A stretch of DNA of 64,000 bases from the NCBI GenBank assembly GCA_037178975.1, contig JASJZH010000004.1, positions 3,286,001 through 3,350,000 on the forward strand. The letters are read 5' to 3'. The DNA comes from Oscheius tipulae (lineage: Eukaryota; Nematoda; Chromadorea; Rhabditida; Rhabditidae). Position numbers and translations under genes: made by a program. Under the pieces are notes generated by a model. It was not told where the DNA came from and made no database searches. It worked only from the letters and a program-made list of their open reading frames with translations. Shown here in pieces: positions 21,440 through 32,300 of the stretch; the stretch's first letter is position 1; each line of letters opens with the position of its first letter.

Positions 21440-24400
21440 ATGGCCTACTTCCGAAGCTTCTTCGGGGGCGGAGAGAAGTCGCCAGACGAGGACGATGGAC
21501 TAGAGATAGTCGAAAAGTTGGTGGGACGGCTGGAAACCTGTACGGATCAAGAAGATCGTCGAGATGCTCTACGTACTCTACGAAGTATGGCAAAGGTAAT
21601 TCCACTCGATTTTCCTTTTGAACTCAAAGTAAAGAAACTGCGTGTGGCAGTTGGATCTCTTGGAATGAACGCCTTCATCAATGTCATGGAAAAAGAGCGA
21701 CAGAATCATGAACTATTCGGGTTGTCTCTCGACTGTCTCACTCTTCTTCTCTCTAATCCCGATGACGACAATACAGACGATGACGAGCTTGGAGAACGAT
21801 TCGCTGAGGTATCTTTCCTTTGGTCCATAGACATTCTTTCTGTCTTAGATGATGCTCCGCAAGAAGACCTTCATTCCCGCCCTTTTGACCGCCGTCGAGG
21901 AGTACGAGTTTGCAGTAAGACGGTAATTCTTTCCATGGTCCCCTTAGGACAGTGACTATTTCAGACACGCCTTGCAGTTGCTGACTTCGTTGCTTCGTCA
22001 TCGTGGCTCCGAAACTCAACAGGCTATCATCGGTCAGGCGAAAGGAGTCCCTCGGCTACTGGACAGTGTCCACGATAACCGAGAAGTCATCCGGAACGAG
22101 GCTATTCTCATGCTATGCGAGCTGAGCAGGAACAATTCCCAGGTTTTCTTTGTTCAGTTCATTTCTCATAATATAGAGCTTAGATTCAACAGCTGCTGGC
22201 CTACGATGGAGCCTTCAACCTGCTTCTTGACATTGTCTGCATGGAACCGATTGACAGCATCGTCATCGAAGACGCCCTTTTCGTTCTGCTCAACCTCCTC
22301 CGCAAAAACTCTATGAATCAGCAGATATTTGTTGAGAATGGGTACATTTTCCTTGGTCAGCTATCATAAGAACAATTCAGATTGGTCATGAGACTGAATG
22401 AGATTTTGAACATGTTCCTGTATGGAACTGAAGAGACTCCGGACCCAAACGACTGGTCAAAACAGCGAACTGCCAACATCATCTTCCTTCTGCAGATCGT
22501 CAGAAGTCTTGTGAGTCCGGACAATGCTGGATCTAACTCCCACAGCGCCCAGAAGGCCATCTACCAGAGTCGTGAGTCCTTCTTTCCCTCTTTTCTTAGT
22601 TGAAGTCTAGAAATGTTGGCAGTGCTGTGTCGAGTGCTGTTGTCCGAAACTGGAGTATCTGTCGAAATCCTCACCGAGACCGTAATTGCTGTAGCCGAAT
22701 GTATTAGAGGCAACTACACGAACCAGGAATATTTTGCGAGTCTCAGTCTGGCAACAGCTGAGAACACTCAACGTCCCTCTCTCCTCGTTCTCCTCTTCTG
22801 CATGACTTCCGAGAAACAGCCTTTCAAACTGAGATGCGCCGTCTTCTATTGTTTCCTGCTGTATCTCTACGAGAACGAGTTCGGAAAGACAAAGATTGTC
22901 GAGACGCTGCTCTCTACCACCGAACCCGATGCTGTCACTACTGGAGCGATGGTCTGTCAGGCCCTGTCAGCCACAGAATCGGTCCAGTCCTGGTAATTTT
23001 CATCTTTTTCAACCATTACAACAACTGTTCAGGTTCGGAAGTGTCTCTCTCCTCCATTGTCTCATCGACGTTCCTCACCTGAGAGAACAACTTCTCCGTG
23101 TTCAGTTGAATCTTCCGGGAGAGCAGTCTGTCCTACTCATCAACTACGTGGCCAACCAGCTGATCACATTCGGAAACAGACGAGTCCAGTCTCGAGCGGG
23201 TCTTCTCATGTTGCTCTGTGTCTGGCTAACCGAATGTCCTTCCGCCGTCGCTGCGTTCACTTCCAACCAAGAGAATCTCCAGTATTTGACCACTCAAATC
23301 AGTTAGTTACCTTTGTTTTGGTCCAAATTTTGTACACTTTTCAGTGGACGAGGCTGGAGAAGGAACCGAATCGGAGCAGATGGTTTTGAAGGGTCTCATG
23401 GCCTACGTGCTTCTTGCTGCCTTCAATGGAACGACCGACAGTGTTGCCAGGTTTCAATTGTCTTGTTCTTTCCTATCAAAGAAAGTACAGAAAGTCGATT
23501 GAACAGCTGTTGGAACGCCGTGTTCGACGTGAGGTGCTCATCTCCGCACTCGAGGGTCTTTCAAGAACTGAACAATTTGTCAGAGCAGCCCAGAAGCCTC
23601 AACCGTTGGCTAAAGTGCCTCAGGAACTCTGTCTCGACTACCAATTTATTCGTCTCTTTAAACAAAACGAGGCCAATTACACGAAGCTGATCAGAGGAGA
23701 AATTGCGGCCGGAAGCAGCAACGACAATATCATCCAGTCGTTCAAGGATCTGATCAAGAGACAGGACGAGGAGATTTCCGAACTGAAGCAGAATGTTAAG
23801 AATCTGACGGCCGAGAATGAGAGTCTCCAACAGCAGGTAGACACAAATACGACTGACCAAGAGATGGAGAGGCTGCGCGCTGAACTGGAGAGAGCCGAGA
23901 TCAGTGGACAGCAGAACGAATCCTATCAACTCCAGATGCAGGAAATGCAAAGGTTTGTCTCTTTTCTTTATCAAAACATCTCTCGAGTTCAGAGTGAACG
24001 AACAATGGAGGGCCGAGGTGGAAAAGTACAAGCTGTGGACTCAGCAGTGGCAGCAGTACCAAGTCGCCCAGATCCCCAACTTCGAGCAGACTGTCGCCTA
24101 CCAGCTTCAACAACAAGTGGTCAGTCTGGAGCAGCAGCTCTATGCCGGCTACCAGGCCTTCGAGGACCAAAGTAGACAGGTACTTGCGACTTTTTTCTCA
24201 AACAAATAACTTTCAGATCCAACAATACCAGTCAGAGGCTGTCGAATGGAGGAGAAGGGCAGAACAGGCTGAACAGACGGCTATCCAAGCTGCCCAGTCG
24301 CATCCAGTTCAGAACGGACAATCTCATCAGGCGGAGGAGTTGGAGAAGATGAAGACGGAGCAGGAAGACCTCCTAGTTCTTCTGGCCGACCAGCATAACA

Positions 24401-24468
24401 AGTTGACCAATTATAAACAGAGACTGCGCTATCTGAAACAGGAAGTCTCGGACGAGGAGGAGGAATAA
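21440..24468 (+). CDS. USO1: General vesicular transport factor p115 (golgin tether)
   Basis: Cytosolic tether for COPII vesicles and the cis-Golgi; works with Rab1, GM130/giantin and SNAREs. The start MAYFRSFFGGGEKSPDEDDG, with ATG one base after a TTCCAG acceptor, matches p115. An armadillo-type head covers roughly the first 600 residues (blocks NAFINVMEKERQNHELFGLS, VPRLLDSVHDNREVIRNEAI, FGSVSLLHCLIDVPHLREQL, FLLYLYENEFGKTKIVETLL). A coiled coil follows (FKDLIKRQDEEISELKQNVK onward, with heptads to the end). The tail is acidic, ending VSDEEEE, as in vertebrate p115, where the acidic tail binds GM130 and giantin. The stop codon overlaps an AATAAA. Its head-to-head neighbour is another secretory-pathway gene, MAN1B1. 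Confidence 0.96.
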
Positions 24469-24469
24469 A
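24464..24469 (+). terminator. AATAAA overlapping USO1 stop codon
   Basis: GAA TAA A at the end of the reading frame contains a perfect polyadenylation hexamer. Whether it is the one used is unknown; AT-rich sequence follows to about 24520. Confidence 0.35.
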
Positions 24470-25449
24470 TACGGAGAAGAACTTTTAAACTGTGATATTT
24501 ATTATTTATTGTCTATAAAGAGTCTACGGCCTCCGAGATAATGAAAACCATTTTCTATCAAAACTCATCTTGCCGGCAGACGTCAAGAGCATCTTCTCCA
24601 ATATTGCCTGCCCTCCTGCTAGATTGCCTCTTCAATTGAGCAGAGATTCTGTCCGTTGACCCACGCATAATTGGGACCATCAGTTCTGAGTCATTGCTCC
24701 TTCTTTCCTAAAAGAGCTATTTGCATTGTTTCGGAGATCAGTGATCTCTTTCTGCGTGTTGAACAACGTAAATCTGTCCCCGGGGTGTTTTCCTCGGGAT
24801 TCAATCAGCAAACGGCTATTCTCCACCCTCTATAGTTTTTAACTTTCATGCGTGCGGTCAGAGTTACTCTAATGGCATTAGGCGTTGTAGCCTCTCGCCG
24901 TGTATTACATTATTCGCTCGAATTAGCCAAGGGACTACCCCGTCTGATTATTCTTCTTCCTCTTCGCTCTAAATTGAACCTGAATGTCCGAGAAGCAATG
25001 AAGTTATCATCCTCAAATTTTATCCTCATTCTTATTCCAAAACTTTGATCAAATTCAGAATGAACAATCGACTATTTCTGGTTCAGTGACTCTTTGTCCC
25101 GAGAATAGAATAATCCTAATCCATCTACCTGAAATGTCTTTGTTTTCCTGTGAGAGAGCCCGGATTGCCGCTGCCCACTACTCTTTTGTCTCTCTCCGAA
25201 TGTATGGCGTCTGTTCCTATCCATACCAATCCTCTCTTTCGTTATAGTGGCACCGTCAGAAGGCATGGCGCGGCATAAGGTAGCAGAAAATGGTGAATAA
25301 TTAGTCGGATGGGCCGTATTTATGCACGCGGCTACTTACGGAAATAGTCTTACACGAGATCCGAGAAATGTCCAAATCTCCCTCTTGCGTCAATCGCTCT
25401 CATTCCGCTTTGAACCCCTTGGATACGAGTCTATTCTCTCTTCTTCAGA
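24470..25449. other. Intergenic before globin gene
   Basis: About 980 bases without supported exons; presumed USO1 3' end and globin promoter. CTTCTTCAG ends one base before the globin ATG. Confidence 0.5.
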
Positions 25450-27639
25450 ATGGGCAACTCTCACGCTCCTCAGAAACGTGGACGAACCGAACGTCGTTCC
25501 CGTCGACTCTCCGCTCCAGACGACCCCACTCTCCCGGTGAGTACAGAGATCCGATCTGTCCAAGGAAATTAGCCATTTGCATGCTGACGAGAGATAATTG
25601 CACAAATTCAGACTCACTCACATCTGATGTTGGCCTCTTCCTCGAGAGCCACAACGCCCCAGTCGACCACTCCTCCCAAAATTCAAATCAACGGCTATGA
25701 TTCAGTAGAAGATTTCGAAGAGTTACCGGTAAGTCAACTACTGTAGACGAAGTGGATGAGTCGATTAGTGTTGAACGAAGAGAGGATGAGAGGGGATAAA
25801 CCAAAGGGTTTCTAACTGATTGGACGACGACACGAGAACATGTTTTGAAGCTCGATCAAATACGATTTCGAGATTCTCATTCAGAAACTAACCAAATATT
25901 ATGTCTGAAAGTGGCTCTCTTTGACTCCATTCTTGTTCCCAACGGACTCGAATGACTTCTACTCTCTCCAAATGCTTATGCCCTTCTAACACGGACGTCC
26001 CTTTGTTAATCCGATAGAAATAATCCTCTCACCAACTTAGTCACCCTTGTTATTTCTCTGGCTCCGGCAGTCCAGTTGGCCAGTTGTCTCGAAATGGCCA
26101 CTATAATCGGCGGAAATAAAGCTGCGCTGGTCGTTCAGCTCGAGCTAATTTAGACTTTCCCCCTAAACTCTATACTTTAAGAGGACAGCGGCGTGTAACT
26201 GACAACCTCCTATTTTGAGACAACTCGATTCGTTTCAGTCATTATGAGTTTTGTTTTCCTCCCTCCCTTTCCCTCTCCCTCGTCTTTCTTTGGAATTCTT
26301 TCACTTTGTTCCCAGATTCCCTTCAATGCCTCGTCTACTAAATCTACTCCACAGCATCTCCGAGGTATCCTTTTCTGATCAAAAGAGGGATGTCTGTGAA
26401 AGGGAGAAAAATGAATAGCTCTTGTTGACTGTGTCTCCTTTCTCTATGAAATATCAATCACGAGCCTCTTAACAACACTCGATCTTTGTTACTCTTTCCA
26501 AATCTACTACCTCTAATTGGTCTCCCCCGCGTTCGTTTCGCAATTACATGGCAACGCATCTGTTGTAGTACTAGTTCAGCTAGGTGGGAGGGGTCTGTCA
26601 GTTCATGTTCTTCAAGCATTTCAAAACGTTGCAGGAGCGACCAGCTTCCACTCAACCACAGTCGACAGCGTCTGTTCGAAGGATGCAGTTTCTTTCCAGC
26701 AGCACGTCTCCTTCCAACACGGCGCGGTAGGTTACTATTTGCCTACAGCATAAAATAATACTCTTCCAGATCTCTAGACGATTCTCGTCTGGCAGAAGTT
26801 CTCCAGATGAAGCCTCTCTCCCGAGCCAAGTCTCACTCTCCCCTTAAACAAATGAGAACTTACAGTTATCGTTCCCTCAGCTCTGAAGAGAACGCTCTCG
26901 ACAAGGCTGTGAGTTGAGATCGAACTGAGAAAGAATATAAGGCTCAGAGCTGTGAACTGATCCACGCGTCGTGGGCTGAATGCCAGAAACGATCAGCTGA
27001 ATCCGGTCATGACTTCGGCTACTTCGTGTTCCAACGCGTCTTCCAGAAAGTTCCTCAACTTCGGGAACTCTTTGGTCTCAAGGAGGTAGTCTTTCTCGCG
27101 ATGACACTCAATTATTCGCGATTATAGAAAGAAGAAATGTCTGAATTGGGTGCCGATCATCCCGTGATGAGACATGCTCGTATCTTCACCAATATCATCC
27201 ATTTGGCGGCTAAGAACGTCGATGAATTGGAGACACAAGTAGCTCCGACAATTTTCAAATATGGAGAGAGACACTACATCCCCAAAATTGTGAGTCAAGC
27301 GGAGAACTCATAACAGAGGCCCTTATTCAGACAGAGTACATGGTCGAATCGAATGTAAGAGCAATCGCTGCCCAGACTGGTAAGTGTCTCTTTCTCTTCT
27401 TTCTTCAAAAGTTTTTTTTTTCAGTTTGTTCAGTCTGTGAGCTTTTGGACTCTGCCCAACCACAATGTGTCGAGGCCTGGATCGAGATGATGAGGTAGTT
27501 CTTTGAGAAGAGATCAAAAGATGGCCATTTCAGATATCTCGGGAGGAAGCTCTTGGACGGACACGACTACGCCAAAATGATGGCCAAACATAGAATTAGC
27601 ATCAATCGCAACGATCATCATCTGTTTTTGATGTTGTAA
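25450..27639 (+). CDS. Globin with N-myristoylation-type start and long basic/Ser-rich N-terminal extension
   Basis: Haem protein of the nematode-type globin family. Exons 25450-25537 and 25612-25728 encode MGNSHAPQKRGRTERRSRRL and a Ser/Thr/Pro-rich stretch; an exon at about 26633-26727 (ERPASTQPQSTASVRRMQFL) fits next in phase. A further exon (SLDDSRLAEVLQMKPLSRAK) leads to the globin fold: SCELIHASWAECQKRSAESG (A helix), FGYFVFQRVFQKVPQLRELF (B-C), HPVMRHARIFTNIIHLAAKN (E), IFKYGERHYIPKI with the proximal His (F8), and VCELLDSAQPQCVEAWIEMM (G-H). The stop is at 27637-27639. MGNSHA fits the N-myristoylation rule (Gly2, small residue at 6) and is followed by clustered Arg/Lys, so membrane attachment is likely, as described for some C. 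elegans globins. The 0.9 kb intron is the least certain part; a 49-base exon at 26316-26364 is possible but gives a phase conflict. Confidence 0.85.
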
Positions 27640-27690
27640 TTACGTTGATTGTCCCCCCGGTTGTTTGTGTGATCTCTTCGCCACGTGTAT

Positions 27691-27696
27691 AATAAA
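27691..27696 (+). terminator. Globin polyadenylation signal
   Basis: AATAAA 52 bases past the globin stop codon. Confidence 0.6.
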
Positions 27697-27847
27697 ACTG
27701 TTTGAGAGAACAAACTGAATTGCTTCCAATAAAAAGTTGTTCACTTATGATAACAAGCAAGTAACAAGAGTTTCTTTTTTAACTAGAGCAATCAAGAAGT
27801 CAGCAGTCATGTATTAACGCTCAGCCCTACAGTTGCATCACTTCATC

Positions 27848-29212
27848 ATGCGCAGTTTTGTACAATGTAAGTCTTCTTCCTTTTCAAAAACAATCCCTTG
27901 TTCAGCGGTAAAAACATTCTTTCGTGGCAAGAAGACAGACGACAAAGAGGAGGAAGACGAACAACAAGTAGGTTCTACTTTCTCCAGCTATCTCTGTTTC
28001 GTACCTCGTTTAGGCCGCGGAAAAAGAGAAGAAAAAGTTTATCATGTCCTGTAAGAGAAAAAAGGTACGGGACAGAGGGAGTCTCATGCAAGTACTATTT
28101 TCTCTTTCAGAAGGAGAAGCAGACTCCGAACAGGAAGAAATCAGCAGAAAGTGCCCAAAAGACGGCTCCTCCTGTGAAGAGACAGTCAACTTCAGCCCCG
28201 GTGCGTGCTCAGCCTTCAATTCAAACCCCGAAGTCAATTTCGAAGTCGCCGGACACAGTGAAAGCTCCGGACAAGACGAGGAATGTGAGTGTGAGACTGG
28301 AGAGGAAGAAGTCGAGCGAGAAGATCGCCTCTCAGTACGCGGAATTGCCCAAGTCGATGACTGCTCGTCCTGTTCAAAGCAGAACCTTCGATATCTCATC
28401 GCGAGGCAGTGCTCGCAAAATCAAGGAGTTTAGTGCTCGTGCTCTGAGGAAGGTCAAGACGTTCGTCTCGCGCCCGGTGAAGCAGTCGACTCTGAAAAAA
28501 GTGGCAGATAGAGTCGAACGGAGGAAGAAGTTGGAACAGAATCAGACATCCCATCCATTGACTCACGGAGAGGACATGTTCCCCAAACAGAAGGCTTCTG
28601 CGTCCAAGAGAAAAATGTCTATAAGAAGTGACGTCTTCCTTCCTCTCCAGTCGGAGGCCGTGGAGAAGAACATCGTCAAGGTGTGAGTCTTTCTCACTCT
28701 TCAAATGAGCTTTTTAGGTGGGAACACTGCCAAGTGGTACGGTACTGGTCAAGAACAATGACAACGACGGCCAGTTGTTCGTGGAGGGAAGAAGAGGAGC
28801 GATGTGCCCATTCTGGACGGCTACTCGACGACCAAAAGACGAGGATATGCAGGACAGTGACACGGAAGACGATCTTCAACTGAATGCCGAAGTTGTATTG
28901 GAGGTGATGAATGGGAAGATCAATCTAGTCGAGATGCCAACTGTGCCCGTCGTTTTGGATCCGATCAACGAGATAAAATTGTTGCAGGAACGGGACAAGC
29001 TTTTCTTCAATCGGGAAATTCTTTTCGGCAACACTGTTCGTACGATGATCAATTTATCGGACCAAAACTCGATGAGAACGGTGCCGAGAAGGAAAAGGAA
29101 AGAAGCTGAAGAACTGGATGTGACTGAGCCAAAAGAATATGTCACTTATAAGGTGGGCGAGTGGACGCAGTTCAGACGTGAGGCCTTCTGTACTTCAAAG
29201 AAATCCAACTAA
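27848..29212 (+). CDS. Unrecognised Lys/Ser-rich protein
   Basis: Not recognised. ATG at 27848 opens a short first exon (MRSFVQ) that splices in phase to VKTFFRGKKTDDKEEEDEQQ, AAEKEKKKFIMSC and then the large exon from about 28112 to 28680 (KEKQTPNRKKSAESAQKTAP, LERKKSSEKIASQYAELPKS, ARALRKVKTFVSRPVKQSTL). After a short intron at about 28681-28718 the reading continues VGTLPSGTVLVKNNDNDGQL, with an acidic segment DEDMQDSDTEDDLQLNAEVV and a basic motif PRRKRKEAEELD near the end. It has about 400 residues, many basic clusters that could be nuclear localisation signals, and no obvious enzyme motif, signal peptide or membrane segment. The second half looks more ordered than the first. A role in the nucleus or cytoskeleton is possible but unsupported. 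Confidence 0.75.
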
Positions 29213-29216
29213 AAAA

Positions 29217-29222
29217 AATAAA
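29217..29222 (+). terminator. Polyadenylation signal abutting stop codon
   Basis: AATAAA begins five bases after the stop codon, implying a 3' UTR of only a few tens of bases, consistent with the 153-base gap to the convergent clathrin gene. Confidence 0.6.
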
Positions 29223-29365
29223 TGCTTTCTGTAAGTGACACTGATCAAAACAGCATATTTATAGTCTATCTGTACAAAAACTAGTGCGAGTAGAGAATGC
29301 ACAATAGTTAAACCAGGCTATAATGTGAAACAGCGTAATAAATCAAAAGGGGAGGGGAAGAGAGC

Positions 29366-32300
29366 TCACATGGGGTGAGAAGGGAAGATTGGCTGTCCAT
29401 TAGAGATCATCGGAAGCATTCCACCGTGTCCGTAGCCAATCATAAGTTGCGGTTGAACTAAAGAGGGGTATTAGGACGAGAAAATGAAACAAGTTTACTT
29501 GTGGATACGTTAGAAAGGTCTTCGTGACTGTTCTTCTCCTGACGAGCCGCCGCCTTCTCCAGCTTGTCCAGCCTAGTCTGATAGTCACGCATAGTTTGGA
29601 TCATGAAAGGCATGGCGAAATCCATGATTTTGTGTCTCCAGGCGAGTTCCAGGACAACATCGGAATTGAGCAGATTGTAGCAGACGACAAGAGCCTGACT
29701 GAACGATTCGTACAGCTTCTCGTCGATGAAGAAATTGATCAATTGCTCTACGAGTTCAGGAGACTCTGACGTGGCAGCATACTCCATGGCGTCCTAAAAA
29801 CCAAAAACAATTCTTGAAAATGATCGAAACCGACCTTGTACAGGTTGTCTTTCTTGCAGAGCTCGATCGCCTGCTCCCATCTGTTGTTCCCCCTGAAGAG
29901 GCATGCCGCAATGCGACGGAACTCGATAAGGGGATGCTTCTCCAGATGATTGGCCAGAGCGATGTTGTCGAAGTTGTGGTAGGAATCGATAGATCTTTTA
30001 AGAGCAACATGATCTTCCTCTTCGATAAGTAGTTGATTGAGTGCCTCGTTAATGGACTTATTGTCCTGGTTCTGGACATGTTTCAGGTAATTCTTGACCA
30101 GAGGCAGGTGGTTTTCTGAACAGATGAATAAGTTGACGGAAAAAGATAATCACGTTTGGCAAAGAGCTGGACTGTACGCGTGTGATCGAGACGAGCAGAC
30201 AAGACGGAGAGGAGATCGCTGAGAAGTAGTGGCTTGAAATCCAAATAGAACTGCATGCTCTTGTAGTAAAGTTCGACATTGGCAACCTAAATAAAAGTTT
30301 TGATATTGAAACTCCGCAAAAGAATTACCTTGGCAATAACCTCCTTGAAGTGCTGCTCTTTCCAAGATTCGGTCGGATGCTGCATCATGGTGATAGCCGC
30401 GTTATCGTACTCCTCGTACTTGTCGTAGAGGAAGACCAACTCGGACCAGAGGTGAGCGTCTTCGGCAGCTCGGAGGACCTTTGGAATGTTGACGCGAGAC
30501 CAGTAAAGCTCGAGATGCTCGTGCAGCTTGTCTGTCTTGAACTTGGTGTAGAGGATGGCCAGTTCTGTGAAGAGACCCATATGGGAACGCTCGAGGACGA
30601 GTCCAGATTCCAGCAAGGCTAGAATACCGTATCTCACTGAAGTAACATCAAACTAACCAATCAGCTCATCGCAGTGTCCATGACTCTGGTAGAAGTTGAT
30701 AATGTCGTCAAGCTCGTCGGCGTGAACAATAATGTTCAGCCCACAAACTTGGGCCAAACGGAATTCTTTGGCTCTGATGCAAGCGAAGCAGACTTCCTTG
30801 AACGTCTTCGTGTTATTGGCCTTGCGTGCAGCGTCGACAGCCTCCTGGTAATCTTCAAGCTTCACAAGAGTGAGGGCCAACTTGGCAAAGCTGGAGACAG
30901 CCGTGAAGAGGGTCTTGGCAGCGACAAACATGGCGTTGTCGTAGCAGCGCTCTCCAACCTTAAATGATTTTTAGACGAACTGTGAGCGAAATGGTTACTT
31001 GAGCAATTTGAGCATGATTCGGTTCACTGATGAAGTGCTGCAGCTCCGTGAGACGATCAGTCTTTGCCAAAGCAAAAGCCAACTCTGTGTCAATGAATGC
31101 CTCTCGCGACTTCTGGCGAGCCATCTGCAGATAGCGGACGAGATCTTCCCAGTGTCCTGCAAAAACTTGTTAGGACAATTACGACAACGGTAGTACCTGT
31201 CAAAGAGCATTGTTTGACCATATCCGCAAAATCACCAGGCTCGTCGGCTTTGATGAACGAGTTGACGGCCTCCTTGATCATGTTTTGGGCGAGTTGGGCC
31301 TTTGCCAGACAGCTCCAGACATCCGACTGGTTGCACTTCTCGGCAAACTCGTAGGCACGATCGAGATTCTTCAGCTCTTTTACGAGAACGTTCATGGCGC
31401 TGTAATTCACTTTGAACTTCTTGTAGATGGCGAATGCCTCCTCGTACAGTCCGCTCGAGATGGCGATTTGTGCAATGTCAGGAGCGTCATAGTTGTCTAA
31501 CTTTTGGATGTACTCCATGACACGGGCTCCATCAGTCTGAACAGGATCGTTAGAAGATGGTACCAAATGGAATCACCTTCATTGCGGTGAGAATAAGAAG
31601 ATTCTGCAGATTCTTATGGTCCGAGAAGGTCTTAGTCTCGAGTACTATCTTTTCCAAAAGCTCGATCAGTTCCTTATGAAGTTCGGCAGCCATGAAGGCC
31701 TTGACAGTCGTGGAAATGTCGTCAGGATCTTGAGTCTCGACAAGAGCTGTCTGTGCGACCTGAAAATGGAAAGAGTAACGACGATACATTTAGAAAATTG
31801 AACCTGGTCAATGAGCGGACGTCTGTGGACGTTATCCTCCTTTAGGACTAGAGCCCAGAGGTCGATCTTCCTCCTACGAACGAGATAACGAGCCAAATTC
31901 TTGAACAGAGAGTTATCGTTGCAAACATCGATCAGCTCCTGGTCGCATTCCCCTCGCTCATATGCTAGGAAAGAGAGTTGCGGATTCCTCTTCTCGCAAT
32001 ACTTTCCAATAATCGAGCTCTCGTAGTACTTGTTTTCGCGAAGGAAACGCTCAGCATTGCTATTGGCAGCGTCAATGTAGATCTTGGCCAAGGCGTTGTG
32101 TGTGGCAGCGTCAGTGGTTCCCTCTTGGATGCGAGTCTCGAGCCAGTGTTGGAGCAACTTCAGTCTGTGAAGCGAGAAAGTTAGGCAAACAAAGATAGTC
32201 ACCTATTCCGTGTCTCTAGCTCTTTGACAAGAGCATCAACATCAAAATGACCTTTAGTATTGTTGATAAGTTGCTTGATGTTGTCCTCGGAGCAGTTGAC

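Noticed and set aside
26316-26364. 49-base exon of the globin gene (IPFNASSTKSTPQHLR)
   Set aside because: It has good borders but its phase does not connect to the following ERPASTQ exon that must be used to stay open; possibly an alternative exon.
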